Positions 1 through 7,365 of a stretch of 31,534 bases of DNA are shown here, piece by piece. The notes beneath the pieces were generated by a model. That model made no database searches and was not told the DNA's origin. It saw only the letters and a program-made list of their open reading frames with translations. This DNA is from Clostridiales bacterium (GTDB taxonomy: Bacteria; Bacillota; Clostridia; Christensenellales; Aristaeellaceae): NCBI GenBank assembly GCA_004557905.1, contig SFFH01000016.1:1-31534 (forward strand), written 5' to 3'. The translations under genes and the position numbers were made by a program. Numbering within the stretch: the first letter of the stretch is position 1; each line of letters starts with the position of its first letter.

Positions 1-98
1 GTGCATACATTGTACTTGGTTAGGTTCGGCCATGGCGGCGCCCAGTGGGCGCAATAAAGCCATGGCCGAACGCCCGGGAGAGTAGGACGTTGCCGGAT
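1..98 (+). rRNA. rrf: 5S rRNA, 3' half (partial), with enlarged helix IV
   Basis: The stretch from about 74 to 96 reads like the 3' end of a bacterial 5S rRNA (the GGGAGAGTAGGACGTTGCCGG pattern forms the 3' strand of loop E, helix V and the start of helix I). The matching 5' strand TGTACTTGG lies at 11-19, and CTTGG (15-19) can pair with CCGGG (74-78) as the base of helix IV. Normally only a short hairpin separates these arms; here there are 54 bases, which form a 13-bp perfect extension (24-36 with 59-71) capped by a second hairpin (38-43 with 47-52) and an AATAAA bulge (53-58). The gene's 5' half lies outside the window, so a decayed copy cannot be excluded. No U-tailed terminator follows on this strand. 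Confidence 0.66.
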
Positions 99-102
99 CT
101 CA

Positions 103-132
103 TAAAAAAGCGTCCTATCCGCGATAGGACGC
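103..132 (-). terminator. Intrinsic terminator of the LacI-fusion gene
   Basis: A perfect 10-bp stem (110-119 with 123-132) with a 3-base loop is followed on the minus strand by six T residues (104-109). It lies 14 bases beyond the stop codon of the minus-strand regulator gene. Confidence 0.9.
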
Positions 133-146
133 AAAAGAAACGCACA

Positions 147-2342
147 TCAGCCATTCGTATAGATCGCTCCAAATCTCTCCTGGAAGCGCCGATGGGCAAG
201 CGCCATCGCCTGCTCGGGCGAGAGCGCGCCGCTGCAGGCCTGCAGGACACTGTTGCCAATGATGTTCAGAAACGCTCTTTCGTCAAACGGCGTTTCGACG
301 TGCGGCGGAACCCGTCTGCCGCGCGCGGCGGCGAAGCTCCTGTTTACATTTTTCAGCCAGGGATAGGTGTTGATGATCTCGTAGTTGTTGTAGGATTCCG
401 TACAGGGGGAGACGCCGCCCAGGAAAGCGGAAGCGGAGGAGATCGGCTCGCTGCAGAGCCAGCGGATGAAGCTCAGCGCCAGCTCGGGATGCCTGGATAG
501 CCTGGAGATGCCCAGACAGCCTCCGCCGATGACGGGCCTTCCGCCGGGAATCAGCGCATACCCGATGGAATCGCGCACCCTGGACTGATAGCTGACCAGG
601 GGAGAGGCGAAGTTGTTGTAAATCAGCGCCATCGCGATATCGCCGCCGGCAAAGGCGGACACCGTATTGCGCCACCAGGTCGAATAGTTGGGATCAGCGT
701 AGGGGCGCGCGGCGAGCAGCTGCTCAAGGGCGCGGACAAAGTTGGGCGCGCGCATGTCCACCTTGCCCGTCTCGTCGTACAGGTTTTCCTGCAGGGCGAA
801 CAGGCGCTGGAGATATTCGCTCGAGGCCACGGCGATGGAGCCCACGGTCAGCGTCGTGCCGAACTTCACGGGGGAATCCGGATTCAGGCTCCGCGTGAAG
901 AAGGACGCGATTTCATTGTATTCGTCGAAGGTTTTGGGGACGGTCAGCTCTCGGCCAAACCGCTCGACAAACATCCGGCGGATCATGGAGTTGGAGAAGA
1001 GGTCCCTGCGGTAGTACAGCATTTGGGTGCTGGGCGAGAAGGGCACGGAATAGAGCGTGTTGTTTACATAGGAATAGGGCGCGACGGTGCCCTTCAGAAA
1101 CGTGGAAAGAAAGTCGGCAATCGAGGGGTCGATGTCGGTCAGGGGCATGAGCAGCTTGCGGGCAAAGAAGGAGAGCATGGTCACGTCGATGCGCAGCACA
1201 TCATAGTGCTCATGCCCGCGCATGCCGCTGGCAAAAATATCGAAGATCTCATCGTAGGAATAGATCCCGATATGGACGGGCACGCCGGTCTGGTTGGTGT
1301 ACAGCTTGGCGATGTGCTGGAGCGTGTAGGCCTCGGGGCTGTCCAGCGTGATGACGCTCAGCGCCTCCCCGTCGGCATGCACCACGGGCGGCGGGGTGAA
1401 TGAGCGGAAGCCGTTGTTCTCGAGAATCTGATCGCCGGCGGGCGTCTGCGCCTCAATCTGCTGGATCAGCTTCTTGGCGGTGGCGTCGCCCAGCAGGCGA
1501 TAATTCAGTTCGTATTTGTTGAAATCGCTCTCGGGCAGCGTGAAGAGCGGCGAAAGCGTATAGATCCTGGGCAGGGCGGGGCTGCTGAAGCTCTTGAGCA
1601 GATTGCGCGCCACCTGCGCCAGCTCCATGCGCGAGCAGACGACGGCATCCGCACAGCTGAGCTCCTGACTTTCCAGAATGCTGAGCTGCTCGCTCTGCTT
1701 GTCCGTCTGGATATGGGTGATCCGGGCGGAGGCGCCCGCCATGGCGGCCTGGAAGCCTGCGCAGAACTCGGCGGTGCTGGACGCCCAGAGGCTTCCCGTC
1801 AGCAGGACGACATTGGAACAGCGGTCCTTTCTGACCTGCTGAGCAATGCTGGAGCCCGCCTGTCGGTAGTCAAAGCCGATGAAGTCGGCGACGAAGGAGG
1901 GGCGGTGCTCCACGTAGATGACGGGGATGCGCTTGCCGAAGGGGACGGACATCATGTGCTGGCTGCCCGCAAAGACGGCCATGGCGTCGATGCCGTCCTT
2001 GAGCACCTCCTGCTGAACGGCCTCCTCGGACTGCTGGCCGTCCAGCTCCGAGGAGAGATACTGGCGGACGCGGTATCCGTGGTTTTCGGCGTAGGTTTTG
2101 AAGCTGATGTAGAAGTCGATCGGGCGCTTGTCCCGCAGGTTCGGCAGGAGGACGCCGATGAGCCGGGAGCGCGTCTGGCGCAGCTGCTTGGCCTGCTCGT
2201 TGGGGATATAGCCGAGCTGCTCGCAGGCGTCAAGGACACGGCGGATCTTGTCGCTGCTGACGTTGCCGCGGCCGTTGAGCACGTTGGATACCGTTCCCTG
2301 CGCCACGCCCGCAATTTTTGCGATGTCCTTGATGGTTGCCAT
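147..2342 (-). CDS. LacI-family regulator fused to an ABC solute-binding domain
   Basis: A 731-residue predicted cytoplasmic transcription regulator. Residues 1-50 are a LacI helix-turn-helix (MATIKDIAKIAGVAQGTVSN and the hinge that follows), and about 60-300 form the usual periplasmic-binding-protein-like sensor, ending in the typical GDATAKKLI segment. From about 328 to the end there is a second ligand-binding module of the extracellular solute-binding (MalE/UgpB) type; YSVPFSPSTQMLYYRRDLF (431-449) lines up with YSIPFQRSTMVMYYNKDAF in the divergent transporter's binding protein. There is no signal peptide, so this second module should work inside the cell. An ATG seven codons upstream lacks a ribosome binding site; the chosen start has AAAGGA upstream. 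The likely role is control of the divergent Ugp-like operon. Normal LacI proteins are about 330-350 residues, so this is a true two-sensor architecture, not read-through. Confidence 0.88.
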   Translation of the reverse strand: MATIKDIAKIAGVAQGTVSNVLNGRGNVSSDKIRRVLDACEQLGYIPNEQAKQLRQTRSRLIGVLLPNLRDKRPIDFYISFKTYAENHGYRVRQYLSSELDGQQSEEAVQQEVLKDGIDAMAVFAGSQHMMSVPFGKRIPVIYVEHRPSFVADFIGFDYRQAGSSIAQQVRKDRCSNVVLLTGSLWASSTAEFCAGFQAAMAGASARITHIQTDKQSEQLSILESQELSCADAVVCSRMELAQVARNLLKSFSSPALPRIYTLSPLFTLPESDFNKYELNYRLLGDATAKKLIQQIEAQTPAGDQILENNGFRSFTPPPVVHADGEALSVITLDSPEAYTLQHIAKLYTNQTGVPVHIGIYSYDEIFDIFASGMRGHEHYDVLRIDVTMLSFFARKLLMPLTDIDPSIADFLSTFLKGTVAPYSYVNNTLYSVPFSPSTQMLYYRRDLFSNSMIRRMFVERFGRELTVPKTFDEYNEIASFFTRSLNPDSPVKFGTTLTVGSIAVASSEYLQRLFALQENLYDETGKVDMRAPNFVRALEQLLAARPYADPNYSTWWRNTVSAFAGGDIAMALIYNNFASPLVSYQSRVRDSIGYALIPGGRPVIGGGCLGISRLSRHPELALSFIRWLCSEPISSASAFLGGVSPCTESYNNYEIINTYPWLKNVNRSFAAARGRRVPPHVETPFDERAFLNIIGNSVLQACSGALSPEQAMALAHRRFQERFGAIYTNG

Positions 2343-2378
2343 GCGCTTCACGTTCCTTTGCATCCAATCTGATACTTT

Positions 2379-2384
2379 ATTATA
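2379..2384 (-). promoter_or_regulatory. Possible -10 box of the LacI-fusion gene
   Basis: A TATAAT hexamer is read on the minus strand 37 bases before the regulator's start codon. No convincing -35 hexamer sits at 16-18 bases, so this is a tentative promoter. Confidence 0.4.
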
Positions 2385-2409
2385 TCAATAAAGCGCCGCA
2401 AACACCATA

Positions 2410-2438
2410 GAAAAATGAAAAAGCGGGCTGTGCCCGCT
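2410..2438 (-). terminator. Terminator-like hairpin upstream of the LacI-fusion gene
   Basis: On the minus strand a 7-bp GC stem (2432-2438 with 2422-2428, 3-base loop) is followed by TTTTTCATTTTT. It lies upstream of the regulator's -10 box and points toward the regulator, so it would stop leftward transcripts arising in the divergent promoter region or act as an attenuator. Confidence 0.5.
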
Positions 2439-2521
2439 CCCGCTTCCGAACGGAATAGCTTGAAAAGAGGCGGGCGGTTTGGCGGCCGGCCGGCATACGG
2501 CGGGAGACTTGTCCGGGATTT

Positions 2522-2536
2522 CATCAAAATTTGATG
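2522..2536. promoter_or_regulatory. Dyad just upstream of the transporter promoter
   Basis: A perfect 7-bp inverted repeat with one central base (CATCAAA-A-TTTGATG) ends 10 bases before the -35 box of the transporter operon. The position suits an activator or an upstream operator; the binding protein is unknown. Confidence 0.4.
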
Positions 2537-2546
2537 TGGATTTTGG

Positions 2547-2575
2547 TTGACATCGCACGAAAGGGCTGGTATAAT
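2547..2575 (+). promoter_or_regulatory. Consensus sigma-A promoter of the Ugp-like operon
   Basis: TTGACA (2547-2552), a 17-base spacer and TATAAT (2570-2575) match the housekeeping consensus exactly. Transcription should start near 2582, so such a strong promoter would need tight repression. Confidence 0.9.
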
Positions 2576-2592
2576 TTTAGCCAGAAGGAAAA

Positions 2593-2624
2593 TGAAACGA
2601 TTCAATTTTGAAAAAGCGCTTTCC
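2593..2624. promoter_or_regulatory. Two LacI/CcpA-type operator candidates
   Basis: TGAAACGATTCA (2593-2604) and GAAAAAGCGCTTTCC (2610-2624) both carry the central CG dyad typical of LacI-family operators. They lie about +11 to +43 from the predicted start of transcription, where a bound repressor would block elongation or promoter clearance. The first fits the divergent LacI fusion; the second also resembles a catabolite (cre) site. Confidence 0.55.
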
Positions 2625-2698
2625 TTTGCGTCCCGGCGGTGGTAATCAGACCCGGATGGAGGTCTGAGTATTGCAATAAAAGAAAAGGAGACCTGAAC

Positions 2699-3976
2699 AT
2701 GAAAAAACTGGTAGGAACCCTCTTGGCCCTGGTCATGGTCCTCAGCCTGACGGCCGCGATTGCGGAGCCGCTTAATCTGACCATGTACTTCCCGGTCAAC
2801 GTCGGCGGCAGTGCGGCTGCGCTGATTGACGCGATGACGCAGGACTTCAACGCGGAGAACCCGGACATCCATGTGGATGCCGTGTACACGGGCAACTATG
2901 ACGACACCGTCACCGCGATCCAGAGCGCCATTCAGGGCGGCAACGCGCCGGACCTGTTTGTGAGCCTGGCGACGCAGCGCTTCACCATGGCGGACACGAA
3001 GATGGCCATGCCGCTGGACGACCTGATCGCCGCTGATCCGGAGGGACAGGCGTTTATCGACGACTTCATCGACGGCTTCATGCTGGACTCCTATGTCGAT
3101 GGCAGCATCTACTCCATCCCGTTCCAGCGCTCCACGATGGTCATGTACTACAACAAGGACGCCTTCCGCGAGGTGGGCCTCGATCCGGACGCCCCGCCGA
3201 CGACCTGGGACGAGCTGGTCGAGTACGGCCTGAAGCTGACCAATGAGAACCGCAAGGGCGTGGGCCTGGCGCTCAACTCCGGCTCCGCGCAGTGGGGCTT
3301 CACTGGCTTCTCCCTGCAGAACTGCACCAACGGCGTCGGCCTGATGAGCGCCGACGGCAAGCACATCTACTTCAACACCCCGGAGAACGTCGAGGCGCTC
3401 CAGTTCTGGCTCGACCTGCAGAACAAGTACGAGATCATGAACAAGGGCATCGTGCAGTGGACCGATCTGCCGACCCAGTTCCTGGCAGGCGAGGTTGCGA
3501 TGATCTATCACACCACCGGCAACCTGACCAACATCAAGAACAACGCGACGTTTGACTTCGGCGTGTGCTTCCTCCCGGCCGGCAGGCAGTGGGGCGCGCC
3601 GACTGGCGGCGGCAACTTCTACATCACCAACGGCATCTCCGAGGAGCGTCAGCAGGCGGCCTGGAAGTTCATCAAGTTCTGCTGCTCCACCGAGCGCGCC
3701 GCGCAGTGGTCCATCGACACCGGCTATGTGGCCACCCGCGAGTCCTGCTACGAGACTCAGCTGCTCAAGGACTACTATGCCGGCTTCCCGCAGGCGCTGG
3801 TTGCCTACGAGCAGCTGCAGTACGCCCAGCCTGAGCTGACGACCTACTCCGCCGCCGAAATGTGGCGCATCCTGAATGACAACATTCAGGCCGCGGTCAC
3901 CGGCGAGATGACGGCCGAGGAAGCGCTCGAGGCTGCGCAGGAGCAGGGCGAAGAGCTGCTGGCCGATTATCAGTAA
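2699..3976 (+). CDS. UgpB-like extracellular solute-binding protein
   Basis: This is the 425-residue binding subunit of a CUT1-type ABC importer. A signal peptide spans about residues 1-22 and there is no lipobox cysteine, so the mature protein is not an obvious lipoprotein. Segments such as FNAENPD (50-56), GNYDDTVTAIQSA (65-77) and YYNKDAFREVGLDPDAPPT (150-168) resemble UgpB, the glycerol-3-phosphate/glycerophosphodiester binding protein of enteric bacteria, although the true ligand is unknown. The start is set by AAAAGGAG nine bases upstream; an in-frame codon at 2639 would remove the signal peptide from the N-terminus. It is the first gene of an operon with two permeases and two hydrolases, and its fold is repeated in the C-terminal half of the divergent regulator. 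Confidence 0.9.
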   Translation: MKKLVGTLLALVMVLSLTAAIAEPLNLTMYFPVNVGGSAAALIDAMTQDFNAENPDIHVDAVYTGNYDDTVTAIQSAIQGGNAPDLFVSLATQRFTMADTKMAMPLDDLIAADPEGQAFIDDFIDGFMLDSYVDGSIYSIPFQRSTMVMYYNKDAFREVGLDPDAPPTTWDELVEYGLKLTNENRKGVGLALNSGSAQWGFTGFSLQNCTNGVGLMSADGKHIYFNTPENVEALQFWLDLQNKYEIMNKGIVQWTDLPTQFLAGEVAMIYHTTGNLTNIKNNATFDFGVCFLPAGRQWGAPTGGGNFYITNGISEERQQAAWKFIKFCCSTERAAQWSIDTGYVATRESCYETQLLKDYYAGFPQALVAYEQLQYAQPELTTYSAAEMWRILNDNIQAAVTGEMTAEEALEAAQEQGEELLADYQ

Positions 3977-3995
3977 GCTGTCAGTCATGTCAATT

Positions 3996-4026
3996 GCGGG
4001 GCCATGGGCCAACCCTGTGGCCCCGC
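3996..4026 (+). repeat. Intra-operon stem-loop after the binding-protein gene
   Basis: A perfect 9-bp inverted repeat (GCGGGGCCA at 3996-4004 and TGGCCCCGC at 4018-4026) lies 19 bases after the stop codon, with no clear T-run. A hairpin here commonly protects the upstream message or causes partial termination, so that more binding protein than permease is made. Confidence 0.6.
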
Positions 4027-4144
4027 TCATTCTGTCTGACCGGCAAGATGCCGGCTGCATCACCGACGAAATGCTGAACATCTGCTGCCTGACGGCCGAG
4101 GCCGGAGCGGGGCAGAAGGATGTACAGCGCAAGAGGGTCAATTC

Positions 4145-5038
4145 ATGAAACAGAAAATGACGAAGCGCGCAAGGCGCGAAACTGCAATCGGATGGGCGCT
4201 GCTGCTGCCGGCTCTGCTCTTCATGTGCGTCTTCACGGTCTATCCTGTTGTCCGCAGCATCGTGCTCAGCCTGACGAAGTACAAGATGGGCATGGAAGCG
4301 CCGGAGTTTATCGGCTTTGCGAATTACACCCGTCTGTTCGGCAGCAGCACGTTCTGGAAGGTCATGCGCAATACCGTCAGCTTTGCGCTGATGACGGTGA
4401 TCCCCAGCATGGTGATCGGCCTTCTGCTGGCCATGCTGGTCAACCGCAAGGGCAGGCACATCGGCTTTATCCGCACGGCGTATTTCTATCCGTCCGTGAT
4501 GCCGATGATCGCCATTGCCAGCGTCTGGATGTTCATCTATATGGCCAAAAACGGACTGTTTGATCAGATGCTGATCTCGCTGGGGCTCGCGCCGATGGAT
4601 GTGCTCTCCAACAAGTCGACCGTCCTGCCGGCCATGGCGGTCATGTACGTCTGGCGCGAATCGGGCTATCTGATGGTGTTCTTCCTCTCGGGCCTTCAGA
4701 GCATTAACAGCGACGTGCTGGAGGCGGCGGCCATCGACGGCGCGACCGGCTGGAAGACCTTCCGCCACATCACGCTTCCGCTTCTGGCGCCGACGACGCT
4801 GTTTATTTCCACCATCGCCTTTACCAACTGCTTCAAGCTGGCCGACCATGTCATCATCATGACGGAAGGCGCACCCAACAATGCAAGCACGCTGCTGCTG
4901 TACTACATCTATCAGCAGGGCTTCACCAATATGAATTACGGCGTTTCCTCCACGCTGACGGTCATCATGCTCGTCATCCTGCTGATCGTCTCGGTCCCGC
5001 GCTTCTTCAGCCAGGACCGGAAGATCCATTACGCGTAA
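4145..5038 (+). CDS. Sugar/polyol ABC permease, UgpA/MalF type
   Basis: A 297-residue inner-membrane subunit of the importer. About six hydrophobic segments are visible, beginning with AIGWALLLPALLFMCVFTVY near residue 14. The EAA loop that docks on the ATPase is at about residues 195-218 (EAAAIDGATGWKTFRHITLP). The NYTRLF segment after the first helix is typical of the family. It follows the binding-protein gene after a 168-base gap that holds a stem-loop. The ribosome binding site (AGAGGG) is weaker than that of its neighbours, in line with lower expression than the binding protein. Confidence 0.92.
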   Translation: MKQKMTKRARRETAIGWALLLPALLFMCVFTVYPVVRSIVLSLTKYKMGMEAPEFIGFANYTRLFGSSTFWKVMRNTVSFALMTVIPSMVIGLLLAMLVNRKGRHIGFIRTAYFYPSVMPMIAIASVWMFIYMAKNGLFDQMLISLGLAPMDVLSNKSTVLPAMAVMYVWRESGYLMVFFLSGLQSINSDVLEAAAIDGATGWKTFRHITLPLLAPTTLFISTIAFTNCFKLADHVIIMTEGAPNNASTLLLYYIYQQGFTNMNYGVSSTLTVIMLVILLIVSVPRFFSQDRKIHYA

Positions 5039-5054
5039 GGAGGGGGGAGTGCAT

Positions 5055-5882
5055 ATGAAAATGAACCGCAAGAAAGCCGTAGGCGTCCTGATCACGCTGT
5101 TTTCCATTGTGCTGGGCGTCGTCTGGCTGATGCCGCTGATCTGGCTGATCGGCACTGCGCTGACCGAGACCTCGTTCCATATGACGTTCCTTCCGACCAC
5201 GCCGTTCACGCTGGAGAACATCAAGTACGTCTGGAACGCCGTGCCGTTCGGCCAGTACTATCTCAATACGATCATCCTCGTCGTGGGCACGTTCTGCATC
5301 CAGTTCGTGACCTCCACGCTGGCGGCGTATTCCCTGGCGTTCTTCAATTTCAAGGGACAGGCGCTCGTCTTCATCGTCATCTTCATGCAGATCATCATTC
5401 CCAATGACGTGCTGATCATCCCGAACTTCATGACCCTCTCGGAGTTGGGCCTGTACGACACCAAGCTGGGCGTCATGCTCCCGTTCCTGGGCAGCGCGAT
5501 GGCCATCTTCCTGCTGCGCCAGCACTTCAAGACGGTGCCCAAGGCGCTGGGCGAGGCTGCGATGATCGATGGCGCGAACCTGTGGCAGACGATCTGGCGC
5601 GTGTACATGCCCTGCGCCAAGCCGGCGTACATGTCCTTCGCGGTGATCTCCGTCAGCTATCACTGGAACAACTACCTCTGGCCGCTGATTGTGACGAAGT
5701 CCCCGACCAACCGCACGCTGACGGTGGGCCTGGCCATCTTTGCCAAATCGAAGGAAGCCAATATGCAGTGGTCCAATGTCTGCGCGGCGACGCTCATCAT
5801 CATCGCGCCGCTGCTCATCGCGTTCTTCATCCTGCAGCGGCAGTTCATGGACAGCTTTGTCAGCGCAGGCGTAAAGGAGTGA
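5055..5882 (+). CDS. Sugar/polyol ABC permease, UgpE/MalG type
   Basis: A 275-residue partner permease of the UgpE/MalG family. It starts with a hydrophobic helix (GVLITLFSIVLGVVWLMPLI), has six predicted membrane segments, and carries an EAA loop (GEAAMIDGANLWQTIWRVY). A GTG at 5049 is an alternative start; AAGGAGG at 5037-5043 is five bases from the GTG and eleven from the ATG chosen here. The two permeases are 16 bases apart and should form a heterodimer. No ATPase gene lies in the operon, which is usual for CUT1 importers in Firmicutes that share one MsmK/UgpC-type ATPase encoded elsewhere. Confidence 0.92.
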   Translation: MKMNRKKAVGVLITLFSIVLGVVWLMPLIWLIGTALTETSFHMTFLPTTPFTLENIKYVWNAVPFGQYYLNTIILVVGTFCIQFVTSTLAAYSLAFFNFKGQALVFIVIFMQIIIPNDVLIIPNFMTLSELGLYDTKLGVMLPFLGSAMAIFLLRQHFKTVPKALGEAAMIDGANLWQTIWRVYMPCAKPAYMSFAVISVSYHWNNYLWPLIVTKSPTNRTLTVGLAIFAKSKEANMQWSNVCAATLIIIAPLLIAFFILQRQFMDSFVSAGVKE

Positions 5883-5887
5883 CGACC

Positions 5888-6568
5888 ATGATGAACCTCA
5901 GTTTCCTGGGAAAGGGAGCGGCATTCTATCCGGCCTTTGGCAATACCAACGCGTTCTTTGAGAAGGACGGCGACCTGTTCTTCCTGGACTTTGGCGAGAG
6001 CGCCTTTGAGAAGGCCGTCCGTCTGCTGGACATGGCGTCCTACCGGCATGTCTATGTGCTCATCACGCATCTGCATGCGGATCACATCGGTTCGCTGGCG
6101 TCACTCCTCTCCTATACGGCCTGCGTGCTGCACATCCGGGTGACGGTCGTGCATCCTGTGGACACCATCGTGCAGCTGCTGACGCTCGAGGGCATCTCCA
6201 GGGATTTTTATACCTACGCCGATCGGCTGCCCGATGCTTGCCCCGTGCAGGCCAGACCCGTCGAGGTGCGCCACGCGCGGGATATGAAGTGCTTCGGCTA
6301 TGAGCTTAGCGACAGCGAGGAGACGATCTACTTCAGCGGCGACGCGGCGGACGTGCCGCAGAGCATCGCGCAGGGGTACCTGAACGGGCGCATTGCGCGC
6401 ATCTACCATGACACCGCCAGCCACGAGTCCGAGAGCCACTGCTGGTACAGACGGCTGGAAGCGGCGTTCCCGCCGGAGAAGCGGTCGGGCGTCTACTGCA
6501 TGCATTTTGACGGAGATTACCTCGAGCAGATGCGCGCGCTGGGCTTCTCCGTGGTGGAGACCGTGTGA
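5888..6568 (+). CDS. Metallo-beta-lactamase-fold hydrolase (RNase Z/PhnP-like)
   Basis: A 226-residue cytoplasmic hydrolase. The zinc motif THLHADH (residues 60-66, ligands H61, H63, D65, H66) is intact; a later SGD aspartate (YFSGDAADV) and a near-C-terminal histidine in YCMHFDG complete the pattern seen in RNase Z and the cyclic phosphodiesterase PhnP. The gene starts five bases after the permease stop, with AAGGAG upstream, so it belongs to the transporter operon. By context the substrate is probably the imported compound, perhaps a phosphodiester, with the product passed to the next enzyme. This is inference; the fold also covers ribonucleases and lactonases. Confidence 0.85.
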   Translation: MMNLSFLGKGAAFYPAFGNTNAFFEKDGDLFFLDFGESAFEKAVRLLDMASYRHVYVLITHLHADHIGSLASLLSYTACVLHIRVTVVHPVDTIVQLLTLEGISRDFYTYADRLPDACPVQARPVEVRHARDMKCFGYELSDSEETIYFSGDAADVPQSIAQGYLNGRIARIYHDTASHESESHCWYRRLEAAFPPEKRSGVYCMHFDGDYLEQMRALGFSVVETV

Positions 6569-6576
6569 GGTGCAGC

Positions 6577-7347
6577 ATGATCAAAGCGCTTGAAGCATTG
6601 ATCCGCGAGGCGGGCGAGCTGGCCAGATCCAAAGCGCTCAGCGCCCAGGTGCACGTCAAGGGCAAGAGCGATTTTGTCACCGACGCGGACCTGGCGGTCA
6701 GCCGCTTCCTGATGGACGCGCTGGTGCGCCTGGCGCCAGGCAGCCATGTGCTCAGCGAGGAGGACACCCGCGCGGATTCCCTGGAGGGAAAGCTGTTCAT
6801 CGTCGATCCCATCGACGGCACGACGAACCTGATGTATCACATGGGGCTGAGCGCGATCTCGTGCGCGTACGCGGAGGACGGCGAGCTTCTGCTGGGCGTC
6901 ATCTACAACCCCTTCACCGATGAGATGTTCACGGCGGAACGGGGGAAGGGCGCCTTCCTGAACGGACAGCCCATCCGCGTGAACGGGGATGACACGATCC
7001 GCGACGCACTGATCGGCATGGAGGCCGGTCCGGCTACGCTGGCGCAGCAGGGCCCCTTCCTGACGAAGGTTTTCGAGCTGCACAGGCAGTGCCGCGGCAT
7101 GCGCTTCACCGGCTCGGCGGCCATCGACCTGGCCTATGTGGCGGCCGGAAGGCTGAGCGCGGTGGCGTTTCACTATCTGTATCCGTGGGATTTCGCGGCG
7201 GGCTGGCTGATCGTTTCGGAGGCCGGCGGCCGTCTCACGCTGCTGGATGGAGGAACGCCGGTGCTCTCGGGCAGGAGCAAGCCGCTGCTCGCCTCCAACG
7301 GCCTGATCCACGAGGAAATCATACAATATTTTGGGATGGCGCGCTGA
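6577..7347 (+). CDS. Inositol-monophosphatase-family phosphatase
   Basis: A 256-residue magnesium-dependent phosphatase of the IMPase/FBPase/CysQ superfamily. Metal ligands are visible: E61/E62 in SEED, D77 and D80 in DPIDGTTN (77-84), and D205 in PWDFAAG. The ATG is preceded by an AGGTG ribosome binding site that overlaps the end of the hydrolase gene, with eight bases between the two genes. Family members act on inositol phosphate, other sugar or polyol phosphates, or 3'-phosphoadenosine phosphate; the motifs do not decide between them. As the last gene of a Ugp-like import operon it could remove phosphate from a phosphorylated polyol released by the upstream hydrolase. Confidence 0.9.
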   Translation: MIKALEALIREAGELARSKALSAQVHVKGKSDFVTDADLAVSRFLMDALVRLAPGSHVLSEEDTRADSLEGKLFIVDPIDGTTNLMYHMGLSAISCAYAEDGELLLGVIYNPFTDEMFTAERGKGAFLNGQPIRVNGDDTIRDALIGMEAGPATLAQQGPFLTKVFELHRQCRGMRFTGSAAIDLAYVAAGRLSAVAFHYLYPWDFAAGWLIVSEAGGRLTLLDGGTPVLSGRSKPLLASNGLIHEEIIQYFGMAR

Positions 7348-7360
7348 TGCGTGCCATCCC
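7333..7360 (+). terminator. Possible terminator between convergent genes
   Basis: GGGATGGC (7333-7340) pairs with GCCATCCC (7353-7360), followed by a poor T-run (TTCGCTTATT). It overlaps the end of the phosphatase gene and lies just before the end of the convergent pectinesterase gene. Confidence 0.45.
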
Positions 7361-7365
7361 TTCGC

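Noticed and set aside
45..500. An open frame starting inside the 5S-like region
   Set aside because: It runs antisense to the regulator gene, begins within a structured RNA and has no ribosome binding site.
2348..5224. A 958-codon open frame on the minus strand across the transporter genes
   Set aside because: It mirrors the GC-rich codons of three clear genes on the plus strand, is rich in Arg, His, Asp and Gln without any domain, and has no ribosome binding site.
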